Assembly (NCBI RefSeq): GCF_019904175.1
Contig: NZ_CP061913.1
Location: 3,224,001 to 3,288,000 of the forward strand
Length of the DNA: 64,000 bases
Direction: 5' to 3'
DNA from: Dactylosporangium vinaceum
Lineage (GTDB): Bacteria > Actinomycetota > Actinomycetes > Mycobacteriales > Micromonosporaceae
The first letter of the stretch is position 1. Each line of letters begins with the position of its first letter. The position numbers and the translations under genes were made by a program. Under the pieces are notes generated by a model, which worked only from the letters and a program-made list of their open reading frames with translations, ran no database searches and was not told the DNA's origin. Shown here in pieces: positions 1 to 9,181 of the stretch.

Positions 1-2
1 CG

Positions 3-524
3 GCCCGGTACACCTTCGAGGGCACCCGGTTCCTGGAGGCCAACGTGGCCCGGTGCGAGGCGCTCCACACGCGGTGGCAGGCCGAGGCGGCGGCGATCAA
101 GGCCGCGCGGCGGGAGCTCTACGACCGGCTCGCCGCGTCGGCCGCGCAGGCCTGGCCGGCGATCGTCGCGAAGCACGCTCCGGGGCCGTTCTCCACCGAA
201 CCGGGCGCGATGGTGCTGCTGGAGCGCGTGCACAACCGCGCCGGCTGGGAGTACGCCGGAGACGAGCACCCCTTCGTCGTGCAGCACGACGGCGTGGTGC
301 TGGCCGCGGACTACGCGCCGCACGTGCTGGCGGCCCTGGAACACGCCTGGTTCGGGCTGCAGCTCGACGTCGGCGACCGCATCCCGTGGTCTTTGGTCGC
401 CGTGGTGCTGGGCCCGGGGACGGTCGGCGCCCGGACGATGCGGGCCGGGCGGGCGCAGTGGCCGCCGGTCCCGTGCGTGCGGCTGCGGATCGTCGCCCTG
501 CACGCCGGGCCGGTCGTGGCATGA
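3..524 (+). CDS. Partial protein of unknown function (5' end outside window)
   Basis: The reading frame is open from the first bases of the window to a TGA at 522-524, so the start lies upstream and about 173 codons are visible. An internal GTG at 45 could be mistaken for the start, but the frame upstream of it (reading ARYTFEGTRF) has no stop and similar codon bias. The visible part is soluble, rich in Ala/Arg/Trp, with no signal peptide or membrane segment. I do not recognise the family. It ends 42 bp before the next gene on the same strand. Confidence 0.6.
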   Translation, partial: ARYTFEGTRFLEANVARCEALHTRWQAEAAAIKAARRELYDRLAASAAQAWPAIVAKHAPGPFSTEPGAMVLLERVHNRAGWEYAGDEHPFVVQHDGVVLAADYAPHVLAALEHAWFGLQLDVGDRIPWSLVAVVLGPGTVGARTMRAGRAQWPPVPCVRLRIVALHAGPVVA

Positions 525-566
525 ATCGGGGATTTCCCGCGCGGCCGGAGCGGCCAGGCTTGGCGC

Positions 567-1046
567 ATGGCGTACGCATACCAGCCCCAGCAGGCGTGGA
601 ACCCCTACCCGGTCCGCTCGACGGCCCCGATCTCGCTGCACGTCGTGGCGATGTTCCAGTACCTGGGTGGGGTGCTCTTCCTCGGCGCGGCCGCCCTCAT
701 GGCCCTCGCGGCGGCGAAGGTCGGCCCGTCCTGGCAGCTGCCGGCCGGCAACGAGGTGTTCAACGCCCGCACCGTCACCACTGCCGCGTACGTCATGGCC
801 GGCACCGTCGCCCTGATCGGGCTGATCGCGCTCATCCTCGGCCGCAAGCTGCAGAACGGCCGCAACTGGGTCCGCATCCTGCTCACGCTGCTCAACGGGC
901 TGAGCATCGCCGGCGGCGTCTACCAGGGGTACATCAGCGGCGCGCCCTACGCCACGACGTTGATCTCGGTCGCGTTCCCGCTGCTGTTCGTGATCCTGCT
1001 GAACACGCGGGCCGCGCGCGGCTGGTGCCACTACCGCACCTACTGA
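567..1046 (+). CDS. Small four-helix membrane protein, unknown function
   Basis: A 159-residue protein with a short Tyr/Gln/Pro-rich cytoplasmic N-terminus (about residues 1-20) and four hydrophobic segments (about 28-50, 70-92, 97-120 and 128-150), ending in a basic tail. The layout is that of small actinobacterial membrane proteins of unknown role, often annotated only as hypothetical or DUF. The ATG at 567 follows the previous gene by 42 bp. It is followed after 17 bp by an AraC-type regulator, so the three genes may be co-transcribed. No catalytic motif is visible. Confidence 0.7.
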   Translation: MAYAYQPQQAWNPYPVRSTAPISLHVVAMFQYLGGVLFLGAAALMALAAAKVGPSWQLPAGNEVFNARTVTTAAYVMAGTVALIGLIALILGRKLQNGRNWVRILLTLLNGLSIAGGVYQGYISGAPYATTLISVAFPLLFVILLNTRAARGWCHYRTY

Positions 1047-1063
1047 CCTGGCATTGTGGAGGG

Positions 1064-1501
1064 GTGAACGCCTCGACCGACCCCCGGCTGCGCGAACTGC
1101 GGCTGCTGCGGCGCGTGCGCGACCGCATCGACCGCGACTACGCGCAGCCGCTCGACGTCCAGGCGCTCGCCAACGGCGTCCACCTGTCGTCCGGCCACCT
1201 GAGCCGGGCGTTCAAGGCCGCGTACGGCGAGTCACCGTACAGCTACCTCATGACCCGCCGCATCGAGCGCGCCATGACCCTCCTGCGCCGCGGCGACCTG
1301 TCCGTCACCGAGGTCTGCTTCGCCGTCGGCTGCTCCTCGCTCGGCACGTTCAGCACCCGCTTCTCCGAGCTCGTCGGCATGTCCCCGAGCACCTACCGCC
1401 GCCGCGCGGCCGAGGACGCCCGCGGCATCCCGCACTGCGTCGCCAAACAGATCATGCGACCGATCAGGAATCGAGAAGTGGCGCCGGAGCAGTCCGTCTA
1501 A
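1064..1501 (+). CDS. AraC-family transcriptional regulator (DNA-binding domain only)
   Basis: A 145-residue protein made almost entirely of an AraC-type double helix-turn-helix domain (about residues 10-115). The second HTH carries the family signature region VTEVCFAVGCSSLGTFSTRF followed by GMSPSTYRR. There is no N-terminal ligand domain, so the protein is of the short AraC type. The GTG start at 1064 is chosen because GGAGGGG lies directly in front of it. The VOC-fold gene begins 9 bp downstream, a common AraC plus glyoxalase/VOC arrangement, which suggests this protein controls the VOC gene. Confidence 0.88.
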   Translation: MNASTDPRLRELRLLRRVRDRIDRDYAQPLDVQALANGVHLSSGHLSRAFKAAYGESPYSYLMTRRIERAMTLLRRGDLSVTEVCFAVGCSSLGTFSTRFSELVGMSPSTYRRRAAEDARGIPHCVAKQIMRPIRNREVAPEQSV

Positions 1502-1510
1502 GTTTGTCGC

Positions 1511-1918
1511 ATGGGTGTATTCATTCAGAGCACGCTGCTGCCGGCCGACGACCCCGAGGCGTCCCTGGCCTTCTACCGCGACGCCCTGGGCTTCGAGGTC
1601 CGCCTGGACGTCGGGCGGGGCACCATGCGCTGGATCACGCTCGGCCCGAAGGACCAGCCGCAGACCTCGATCGTGCTGTACCCGCCGGCCATCGAGCCCG
1701 GCCTCACCGACGACGAGCGCCGCACGATCTTCGAACTGATGGCCAAGGGCAGCTACGCCACCATCATCCTGAGCACCGAGGACCTGGCCGGCACCTTCGA
1801 ACGGGTCCAGGCCACGGGGGCCGACGTCGTCCAGGAGCCCGCCGACCAGGACTACGGCGTGCGCGACTGCGCGTTCCGGGACCCGGCGGGCAACCTCGTC
1901 CGCATCAACCAGCTCTGA
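1511..1918 (+). CDS. VOC-superfamily (glyoxalase/bleomycin-resistance fold) protein
   Basis: A 135-residue protein with the paired beta-alpha-beta-beta-beta modules of the vicinal oxygen chelate fold. The N-terminal half has DDPEASLAFYRDALGFEV and the C-terminal half ends with the typical FRDPAGNLVRI stretch. Substrate and metal use cannot be read from sequence: members include glyoxalases, dioxygenases and drug-binding proteins. It is very probably translated from the same message as the AraC regulator, 9 bp upstream. Confidence 0.85.
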   Translation: MGVFIQSTLLPADDPEASLAFYRDALGFEVRLDVGRGTMRWITLGPKDQPQTSIVLYPPAIEPGLTDDERRTIFELMAKGSYATIILSTEDLAGTFERVQATGADVVQEPADQDYGVRDCAFRDPAGNLVRINQL

Positions 1919-1996
1919 GCCGGCGCCGGACTCTTCGGACATTCCCGGCGCCGTGCGGGACCGCCCGGTGGGCGTGGCCGGGATAGACTGGAAAAA

Positions 1997-2377
1997 GTGA
2001 CGCTTTCGCATCAGGAGATCTTTCAGCGGTACATGTTCACCGGAGCGGTTTCCCGCAACGCCGAAGGGCAGGCGGCGCTGTTCACGCCGGACGGCGTGTA
2101 CGAGGCGCCCCTGGAGCACCTCCGGCTGGCCGGCCGGGACGCGCTCGCGAGCGGGTTCGCCGAGCTGCACCGGCGGATGCCCGCGCCCGACGGGGCGTTG
2201 AACGCGAGCGCTTCGCAGAACACCTTCCACGACACCGGCGACCCCGACGTGTTCATCGTCGAGCTCGACGCCGTCTTCGACCGCGCCGACCGGACGCAGC
2301 ACACCGTGTCGCTCGTGCAGATCTTCCGGGTCCAGGACGGCCTGATCCGGCACCTGCGGGACTACTACACCCCATGA
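1997..2377 (+). CDS. SnoaL-like / NTF2-fold protein
   Basis: A 126-residue protein with a GTG start, resembling the cone-shaped NTF2/SnoaL fold used by polyketide cyclases, small isomerases and many ligand-binding proteins. The N-terminal helix FQRYMFTGAVSRNAEGQAAL followed by FTPDGVYEAP, and the C-terminal strand FRVQDGLIRHLRDYY, are characteristic. Catalytic Asp/His assignments are not secure, so no reaction is proposed. Its stop overlaps the start of the downstream peptidase (ATGA), so the two are translationally coupled. Confidence 0.72.
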   Translation: MTLSHQEIFQRYMFTGAVSRNAEGQAALFTPDGVYEAPLEHLRLAGRDALASGFAELHRRMPAPDGALNASASQNTFHDTGDPDVFIVELDAVFDRADRTQHTVSLVQIFRVQDGLIRHLRDYYTP

Positions 2378-3834
2378 AGAAGGTCCTCGTTGCCGCCGCC
2401 GTCTGCGTCGTGCTGGCCGGATGCTCGAACGAGCCGACGAAGCCCGCGCCCGCGCCGTCGCCAAGCGCCTCGGCCGCCGGCGGGGCCGGTACCGGTGCGC
2501 CCGCCGGCGGGCAGTTCAGCGCCGGCCGGTCGACGCCCGTCGCCGATCCGGTGTACCCCCAGTACGGCAACCCCCAGCTCGACGTCCTGCACTACGGGCT
2601 CGAGCTGGCCTGGAAGCCCGACACCAGGACGCTCACCGGCACGGCCACCCTGGACCTGCGGGCGGCCGATGATCTGCGCGAGGTGCGCCTGGACTTCTCC
2701 GGCGCGTACCAGATCGACGGCCTGACGCTCGGGGGAGCGACGGTCACCGGGAGCGTCGCGGGCTCGAAGCTGACCGTCGCCGCCGCCCTGCACCGCGACG
2801 AGCAGCAGGCGCTCGTCGTCAAGTACCACGGCACACCGGCGACCGTCGCCATGCCCTCGCACCGGGCCGACGTCGAGCCGCTCGGGCTCACCGTCACCGG
2901 CGACGGTGCACTGTGGACGATGCAGGAGCCGTTCGGCGCGAGCACCTGGTATCCGGCCAACGACCAGCCGTCGGACAAGGCGCTCTACGACATCGCCGTA
3001 ACCGTCCCGGACGGCTGGACGGCGATCGCCGGTGGCACGCCGAAAGGGCACGACGGCAACGTGTTCAAGTACGCGTCGACGGTACCGGTGGCGACGTACC
3101 TGACGACGCTCGCCGTCGGCAGATACACGCAGGAGACGCTGGCGGGCCCCGGCGGGGTGCCGCTGACGGTGTGGTACCGCCCCGGCGCCGACGACAAGGC
3201 CCTGCCCTACCTGCGCAAGTCCCCGCAGTACGTCGACTGGCTCGCCGCGCGCTTCGGCCCGTATCCGTTCGACAGCGGCGGTGTGGTCATGGTGCCGTCG
3301 GAGTCCGGCATGGAGACCCAGCAGATGATCACGATGGGCCTGCCCGACTACGGCAGCGACGCGAACTTCACGTCCGGGTTCGACGCCGACCTGCTCCACG
3401 AGTACGCCCACCAGTGGTTCGGCGACGCGGTGACGACCTCGAACTGGAACGACCTCTGGCTCAACGAGGGCTGGGCCGAGTACGCGCAGTTCCTGTACGA
3501 GTACGAGCGCGACCACCAGACGATGGACTCCTGGGAGGCCTGGGCCCGCACCACCGACGCCGGCCTCCGCAAGCGTCTCGGGCCGCCGGGCAAGCCCCGG
3601 GCGGACAGCTTCGCCGAGAGCAACGTGTACATCTGCCCGGCCCTGATGCTCCATCAGATCCACAAGAAGCTCGGCGACGCCGCGTTCTTCGCGCTGGCCA
3701 AGGACTGGGTGCAGCAGCAGCGCGGCACCGCCCAGGACCGGGCGGCGTTCATCGCGTTCGTCAACAAGCACACGGGCCAGGACTTCACCCAGCTCATCAA
3801 CGCCTGGCTCGACTCGCCCACGACACCGAAGTGA
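2374..3834 (+). CDS. M1-family metallopeptidase, lipoprotein
   Basis: A 486-residue secreted zinc aminopeptidase-like protein. Residues 1-18 form a lipoprotein signal ending in the lipobox LAGC, followed by a Pro/Ser/Ala linker, so it should be anchored outside the membrane. The gluzincin motif HEYAH, then 18 residues and the third zinc ligand in LNEGWAEY, is intact. The exopeptidase motif GAMEN is replaced by SGMET, and the protein is shorter than full M1 enzymes, lacking the large C-terminal domain. The catalytic fold is clear; substrate choice is open. Start overlaps the SnoaL-like gene. Confidence 0.87.
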   Translation: MKKVLVAAAVCVVLAGCSNEPTKPAPAPSPSASAAGGAGTGAPAGGQFSAGRSTPVADPVYPQYGNPQLDVLHYGLELAWKPDTRTLTGTATLDLRAADDLREVRLDFSGAYQIDGLTLGGATVTGSVAGSKLTVAAALHRDEQQALVVKYHGTPATVAMPSHRADVEPLGLTVTGDGALWTMQEPFGASTWYPANDQPSDKALYDIAVTVPDGWTAIAGGTPKGHDGNVFKYASTVPVATYLTTLAVGRYTQETLAGPGGVPLTVWYRPGADDKALPYLRKSPQYVDWLAARFGPYPFDSGGVVMVPSESGMETQQMITMGLPDYGSDANFTSGFDADLLHEYAHQWFGDAVTTSNWNDLWLNEGWAEYAQFLYEYERDHQTMDSWEAWARTTDAGLRKRLGPPGKPRADSFAESNVYICPALMLHQIHKKLGDAAFFALAKDWVQQQRGTAQDRAAFIAFVNKHTGQDFTQLINAWLDSPTTPK

Positions 3835-3841
3835 CGCGCGC

Positions 3842-3886
3842 CGCCCGGGGGACCGCCGCCGCCTTGGACGAGCGGACCCCCGGGCG
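3842..3886. terminator. Hairpin between convergent genes, likely bidirectional terminator
   Basis: CGCCCGGGGG at 3842-3851 pairs perfectly with CCCCCGGGCG at 3877-3886 across a 25-base loop. It sits in the 60-bp gap between the M1 peptidase and the convergent permease. There is no clear U-run, which is common for actinobacterial terminators. Confidence 0.5.
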
Positions 3887-3894
3887 CCGTCGCG

Positions 3895-5343
3895 CTAGAA
3901 CACGGACTCGATCGGCCCGCGCAGGAAGTAGATCAGGAACAGCACGGCCACCCCGTAGAGCAGCGGGTGTACCTCACGCGCCTTGCCACCCACCAGCTTC
4001 ACCACCACGTAGGAGATGATCCCGGCGCCGATGCCGTTGGAGATCGAGTACGTGAACGGCATGATCACGATGGTCAGGAACGCCGGCAGCGCGATGTCGT
4101 AGTCGGCCCAGTCGATGGTCCGCACGGCGGTCATCATCAGGAACCCGACGACCACCAGGGCCACCGACGCCGCCTCGAACGGCACCACCGTCACCAGCGG
4201 CGCGAAGAACATCGCCAGCAGGAACAGCACCCCGGTGACCAGGCTCGCGATGCCGGTCCGGGCCCCTTCGGCCACGCCCGACGCGCTCTCGATGTAGCTG
4301 GTGTTGCTCGACGTGCTGGCCGCGCCGCCGGCCGCCGCCGCGAGCGAGTCGACCAGGAGGATCTCCCGGGTCTTGGGCGGCATGTTGTTCTCGTCGAGCA
4401 TGTCGCCTTCCTGCGCCACCGCCACCATCGTGCCCATGGTGTCGAAGAAGTCGGTGATGAGCAGCGTGAAGACGAACATCAGCGGCACCAGTACCCCGGC
4501 CGCCTGCCACGAGTGCAGCACGTTGAAGTGCCCGAGCAGGGAGAAGTCGGGCTTGTCGACGACCTTGTCCGGCAGGGTGGGCACGTTGAGGCTCCACCCC
4601 TTCGGGTTCGGCTTGCCGTCGACGAACGAGGGCCCGACCTTGGCGACGGCCTCGATGATGATGGCGAGCACCGTCGACGCCAGGATGCCGATCAGGATCG
4701 CCCCGCGGACCTTCCGCACGACGAGCACCACGGTGAGCAGCAGCCCGATGCCGAAGGCCAGCGCGGGCCAGCTGACCAGCTTGCCGCCGATCCCCAGCCC
4801 GACGGGCACGGTGGTGTTGGCCGCGTCGGGCACCCGCCGCACGAACCCGGAGTCCACGAACCCGATGAGCGCCAGGAACAGCCCGATGCCGACGCCGATG
4901 GCCGTCTTCAACTGGGTGGGTACCGCCCGGAAGACCGCGGTCCGCAGACCCGTCAACACCAGGACGGTGATGAGCACGCCCTCGATGACCACGAGCCCCA
5001 TGGCGTCGGCCCAGGTCATCTGCGGTGCGATCTCGAACGCCACGAGCGCGTTGACCCCGAGCCCGGCGGCCAGGGCGAGCGGGAACCGGGCCACGACCCC
5101 CATGAGGATCGTCATGACACCGGCGACGAGCGCAGTGCCGGAGGCGAGCGCGGTGATCGCGAGCTTCGCCCCGTCCTTGTCGACGCCGCTTCCCAGGATC
5201 AGGGGGTTGAGCACGACGATGTACGCCATCGTGAAGAACGTCGCGAGGCCGCCCCGGACCTCGCGGCTCACCGTCGACCCGCGCGCGGTGATCTCGAAGA
5301 ACCGATCGAAGCGGCTCTGCTGGGCGACGGTGGCGTCGGCCAT
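3895..5343 (-). CDS. NCS2/AzgA-type purine permease
   Basis: A 482-residue protein with 12 or more hydrophobic segments, of the AzgA branch of the NCS2 nucleobase:cation symporters (adenine/guanine/hypoxanthine). Recognisable parts are TMAYIVVLNPLILG near the N-terminus, the TDFFDTMGTMVAVA stretch (about residue 300) and the SSNTSYIESASGV motif that follows it. An ATG at 5343 preceded by AGGAGG is chosen; the frame stays open further upstream but without coding character. It is monocistronic, ending against the hairpin at 3842-3886. Exact purine specificity is inferred from family only. Confidence 0.9.
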   Translation of the reverse strand: MADATVAQQSRFDRFFEITARGSTVSREVRGGLATFFTMAYIVVLNPLILGSGVDKDGAKLAITALASGTALVAGVMTILMGVVARFPLALAAGLGVNALVAFEIAPQMTWADAMGLVVIEGVLITVLVLTGLRTAVFRAVPTQLKTAIGVGIGLFLALIGFVDSGFVRRVPDAANTTVPVGLGIGGKLVSWPALAFGIGLLLTVVLVVRKVRGAILIGILASTVLAIIIEAVAKVGPSFVDGKPNPKGWSLNVPTLPDKVVDKPDFSLLGHFNVLHSWQAAGVLVPLMFVFTLLITDFFDTMGTMVAVAQEGDMLDENNMPPKTREILLVDSLAAAAGGAASTSSNTSYIESASGVAEGARTGIASLVTGVLFLLAMFFAPLVTVVPFEAASVALVVVGFLMMTAVRTIDWADYDIALPAFLTIVIMPFTYSISNGIGAGIISYVVVKLVGGKAREVHPLLYGVAVLFLIYFLRGPIESVF

Positions 5344-5437
5344 GAAACCTCCTGGTAGACCGATGTTTGACCGGCATGATCCCATCTCGATCACTACCGC
5401 TGAAGACCTGCCGTGAAACGATCTGGTAAACCGCGGT

Positions 5438-5740
5438 TCAGTCCTCGCCGCCCGGTGTGATTCCCGGCACGGGCCACCGCTGCACGATCGCCCGCAGCGG
5501 CTCGAAGTCGACGTGGTGAAACTTGTACCGCCCGCTGCGCTCGGCCCGCACGAACCCGGCCTCGGCCAGGATGTCGAGGTGCTGCGAGATGGCCTGCCGC
5601 GAGGAGGCGATCCCGTGCCGGTTGGCCAGCCGGGCGCAGATCTCGAACAGCGTCTGTCCGTCGCGCTCGGCCAGCTCGTCGAGGATCGTCCGCCGGGTCG
5701 GGTCGGCGAGCGCGGCGAAGACATCCGTCACGCCGTCCAT
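5438..5740 (-). CDS. ArsR-family winged-helix repressor
   Basis: A 100-residue winged-HTH protein with the ArsR layout: LADPTRRTILDEL at the N-terminus, recognition helix region SSRQAISQHLDILAEAGFV, and wing RSGRYKFHHVDFEPL. There are no Cys pairs of the metal-sensing subtype, so it is more like the SdpR/ArsR repressors that respond to non-metal signals. An upstream in-frame TTG (5749) would overlap the operator, so ATG 5740 is preferred. It diverges from the aldo/keto reductase gene across an inverted repeat and probably represses itself and that gene. Confidence 0.87.
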   Translation of the reverse strand: MDGVTDVFAALADPTRRTILDELAERDGQTLFEICARLANRHGIASSRQAISQHLDILAEAGFVRAERSGRYKFHHVDFEPLRAIVQRWPVPGITPGGED

Positions 5741-5744
5741 GATA

Positions 5745-5762
5745 GGCAAGCTGGAACTTGCC
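5745..5762. promoter_or_regulatory. Inverted-repeat operator, probably for the adjacent ArsR repressor
   Basis: GGCAAG-CTGGAA-CTTGCC is a perfect 6-6-6 inverted repeat starting 5 bp upstream of the ArsR start codon, in the divergent interval shared with the aldo/keto reductase gene. Position and symmetry fit an autoregulatory ArsR site; binding is inferred. Confidence 0.5.
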
Positions 5763-5814
5763 CATCGCCGGGTCCGGTGGGGGACTAACGTCGGTCGGGG
5801 TACCGCCGCAATGA

Positions 5815-6810
<996 letters not shown>

Positions 6811-6848
6811 CACCGGGCGGACACCGGGGGCGGGACAGAATCGGGGGC

Positions 6849-7502
6849 ATGAGTGTGGAACCAGCCGCCCTGGCCGCCGACCCCTGGACCCGCCCCGAAT
6901 GGGACCGGGCCGCGCTGCTCACCATCGACACCCAGGTCGACTTCGTCGAGGGCGGCGCGAGCCCGATCCCGGGCACGGCGGCCGTGGTGCCCACGATCGC
7001 CCGCCTCCTCGAGGCGTTCCGCGCCGCCGAGCGCCCGATCATCCACGTGATCCGCCTCTACTCCGGCGACGACATCGACCTCCCGCGCCGCACCCTGCTC
7101 GCATCCGGCGCGCCGGTGGTCCGCCCCGGCAGCCCCGGCTCCCAGCTGGCCCCGCCGCTACGGCCGCCCGGCGCCCCGGAGCTGGACGCCGGCAAGTTGC
7201 TGGCCGGCGAGTTCCAGCCGCTCGGCCCGGCGGAGTGGGCGATGTGGAAGCCCCGCTGGGGCGCGTTCCACCGCACGGGCCTCGACGGCTTCCTGCGCGG
7301 GCTGGGCGTGTCGACGGTCGTGGTGGCCGGGTGCAACTTCCCCAACTGCCCCCGGGCCGCGGTGCTCGGTGCGAGCGAGCGCGACTACCGGGTGGTCGTG
7401 GCCGCAGACGCCATCTCGGGGGTCGACGGACGCCACCTGGAGGAGGCGGCCCGGCTGGGCGCACTCCACGCACCGGCGGAGGTGATCGCGGCGTCGATCT
7501 GA
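6849..7502 (+). CDS. Isochorismatase-like cysteine hydrolase
   Basis: A 217-residue protein of the isochorismatase-like hydrolase superfamily. The catalytic triad is visible as Asp27 (LLTIDTQVDF), Lys in MWKPRWGAF (about residue 134) and Cys in VVVAGCNFPNCP (about residue 163). The member is probably an amidase or nicotinamidase-like enzyme rather than a siderophore isochorismatase, because there is no siderophore gene nearby. ATG 6849 lies 38 bp downstream of the aldo/keto reductase, so the two may be co-transcribed. The next 250 bp hold no gene I can support. Confidence 0.85.
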   Translation: MSVEPAALAADPWTRPEWDRAALLTIDTQVDFVEGGASPIPGTAAVVPTIARLLEAFRAAERPIIHVIRLYSGDDIDLPRRTLLASGAPVVRPGSPGSQLAPPLRPPGAPELDAGKLLAGEFQPLGPAEWAMWKPRWGAFHRTGLDGFLRGLGVSTVVVAGCNFPNCPRAAVLGASERDYRVVVAADAISGVDGRHLEEAARLGALHAPAEVIAASI

Positions 7503-7752
7503 AGCATCGCCAGCTCCTGCACCTCCAGAGCACGATCCTGCGACGGCTCAGCGGGCACCGCGACGACCTGTCCCACAAACACACGCCGCACACCGCACCG
7601 ATCGAGGCGTCCAGCGGCCGCGAGCGCTGCCCAGTCGGATGCATGGTGGTGGTCGGTCGTCGCCGCGTGGTCGAGACGCTCTCCGGCTCGTCCGCTTCGA
7701 CGTTCACGCGGGCGCAGGGATGCGGGCCTCGTCGTCTGCCTCGCGGGCTGTC

Positions 7753-8375
7753 TTAGGTGTGCTGTCCAGGGACGTAGGTCAACCTGGTGACGGATGGTAA
7801 GCCACCGGTTGCGGTGTGGGGTTGGTCTTCTTCGGGGTGATGCCGAGGTCGGTGCAGGCGTCGCGCCAGGCGTGGGACTTGCAGGCGGAGCCGTTGTCGG
7901 TCAGGAACCCGGTCGACGGTGACACCGCGGGCGGCGAACCGGGCGATCGCGTTGCAGAGGCCAGCGATCGCCGTCACGGCTTTCTCGCGCGTTGGTAGTC
8001 CTTGCCCCGCCGGCCGGTCCGTTTCGTGGTGGCTTCGCCGGTGCGGTCGCCTTGGCCGCGGCCGAGGAAGCGCCAGCCACCACCGTCGGGGATGTTGCCG
8101 TACTCCGTCACATCGACGTGCAGCATCGCCCGGGGCCGGTCGTGTTCGTAACGGCGGACCGGCTCACCGGTGGTCCGGTACGGATGCGACAGCCGGTTGA
8201 GCCGGCAGCGCACCAGCACCGCGTGCACGGTCGAGGCCGGCATCCCGGGCCGGCCACCGAGCTGCGCCGGGCCCGGACGGCGCCGACGCCGCAGCCGCGC
8301 GATCACGACGACCGCCGTCCGTGGGGTCAAAGCAGCATTCCTAGACAGCTCCGCTCCACGACCGGAGGCCTTCAC
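7753..8375 (-). pseudogene. Broken IS481-family transposase
   Basis: Read in the order of the minus strand, one frame gives LHVDVTEYGNIPDGGG (first catalytic Asp). After a gap, GVTVDRV is followed in a shifted frame by TDNGSACKSHAWRDAC (second catalytic Asp) and GITPKKTNP. The sequence then jumps to the family C-terminus TRLTYVPGQHT with its stop at 7753-7755. The segment that should carry the third catalytic residue (TNGKIERFH in relatives) is missing. At least one frameshift and two internal deletions make it non-functional. Confidence 0.8.
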
Positions 8376-8438
8376 CTGTCCACAAGATCAGACCGACGCA
8401 TCACGCAATCTCGACCAACCTCCCTGGACAGCACACCT
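7755..8438 (-). mobile_element. Degenerate IS481-family insertion sequence, internally deleted
   Basis: The ends are imperfect inverted repeats of 28 bp, 25 identical: 7755-7782 begins AGGTGTGCTGTCCAGGGA and 8438-8411 reads the same on the other strand. At 684 bp it is shorter than the 1.0-1.1 kb usual for the family. The interior is a broken DDE transposase read on the minus strand. No convincing target duplication flanks it. It abuts an IS5-family remnant, so this is a decayed nest of elements. Confidence 0.8.
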
Positions 8439-8444
8439 CGGCCG

Positions 8445-8865
8445 TTTGTCATAAGTGCCGTCGAGACGGCGGAGCCAGGCGTCGATCACGCTGATGGTGG
8501 TGGTTGCTTCGTAGAGGACAGCGAGCTTCTCGTACCGGGTGGCCACGGCGTGGCGGCGTTTGTCGCTCTCCGGATGGCAGGCGGGTGGCCGCCCGCCGTG
8601 TGAGCCACGGTTGCGGCGGTGGGCGGCCTGGTCGGCCCTGTCGCCACGTTGCCCGCCGGTCAGTACGGACGCGAGGACCCTACGGCCCTGTTCGCAGGCA
8701 GATGCAGCTTGGTGGCCCAGCCGCCGCCAGCGCGGCTCATTGTGTGATCGTCGGGTCCGTCACCCGACGGCTCTGTCTGCGCGTCCGGCCGTTTCCGGGT
8801 GCCGGCGGCGTGCTGGTGCGCCCGGGCGGTGTATCGAATGCATGGACGCATTCGATACACCGCGA
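8445..8865 (-). pseudogene. IS5-family transposase remnant
   Basis: On the minus strand three IS5-type segments can be read: VRAHQHAAG-like RYTARAHQHAAGTRKR with DDHTMSRAGGGWATKLHL (about 8690-8865), then GSHGGRPPACHPES (about 8560-8605), then AVATRYEKLAVLYEATTT with IDAWLRRLDGTYDKR (about 8445-8555). Known relatives join these through a central catalytic region that is absent here, so the copy is deleted internally as well as frameshifted. It lies directly beside the right end of the IS481 remnant. Confidence 0.7.
8827..8862. repeat. Perfect 15-bp inverted repeat (hairpin)
   Basis: CGGTGTATCGAATGC (8827-8841) is followed by the 6-base loop ATGGAC and its exact complement (8848-8862). It lies at the N-terminal edge of the IS5 remnant and just upstream of the small gene at 8906. 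It has no U-run. It may be a relic of an element end, a recombination site or a terminator. Confidence 0.75.
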
Positions 8866-8905
8866 ACCCGCTGCCCAATGTATCGCTGTACGAGATGATC
8901 GAGAC

Positions 8906-9181
8906 GTGGCTGACGGCGACTGGCGCTTGATGGGCCAGCACACATGGCTTGCCGGAAGGCCGTTGCGCCGGCGTCAATGGACGCCCCACCGTCCCGGCTG
9001 GGGCCATGACCACTGCGCGTTCTGCCACGCGGAGATCGCCGCTGTCGAAACCGAGCATGCGTCCCTCACCTCCGGCTACGTCACCGCCGACGACGGATAC
9101 ACCTGGATCTGCCAACCCTGCTTTGACGACTTCAAAGACAAGTTCAACTGGCAGGTTCCACCCGACGACGACCAGCCGTAG
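8906..9181 (+). CDS. Small cysteine-motif protein of unknown function
   Basis: A 91-residue protein with a GTG start. Its core contains HDHCAFCHAEI (about residues 35-45) and, near the end, WICQPCFDDFKDKFNW: two CxxC pairs suited to one structural zinc. Small proteins with this DHxxC-xxC plus CFxDFK pattern recur as hypotheticals in bacteria, often beside mobile or toxin-immunity loci; I cannot assign a function. Codon choice is less GC-biased at third positions than in neighbours and the gene lies in an element graveyard, which suggests recent acquisition. The ribosome site is weak (GAGATGATCGAGAC). Confidence 0.65.
   Translation: MADGDWRLMGQHTWLAGRPLRRRQWTPHRPGWGHDHCAFCHAEIAAVETEHASLTSGYVTADDGYTWICQPCFDDFKDKFNWQVPPDDDQP

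Noticed and set aside
53..1501. 482-codon open frame across the first three genes
   Set aside because: Only the last 146 codons (from GTG 1064) show AraC homology; the rest is an Arg/Ala-rich shadow of genes in other frames.
7503..7754. Possible gene after the isochorismatase-like hydrolase
   Set aside because: Open frames exist on both strands but none has a start signal, coherent codon bias or recognisable motif.
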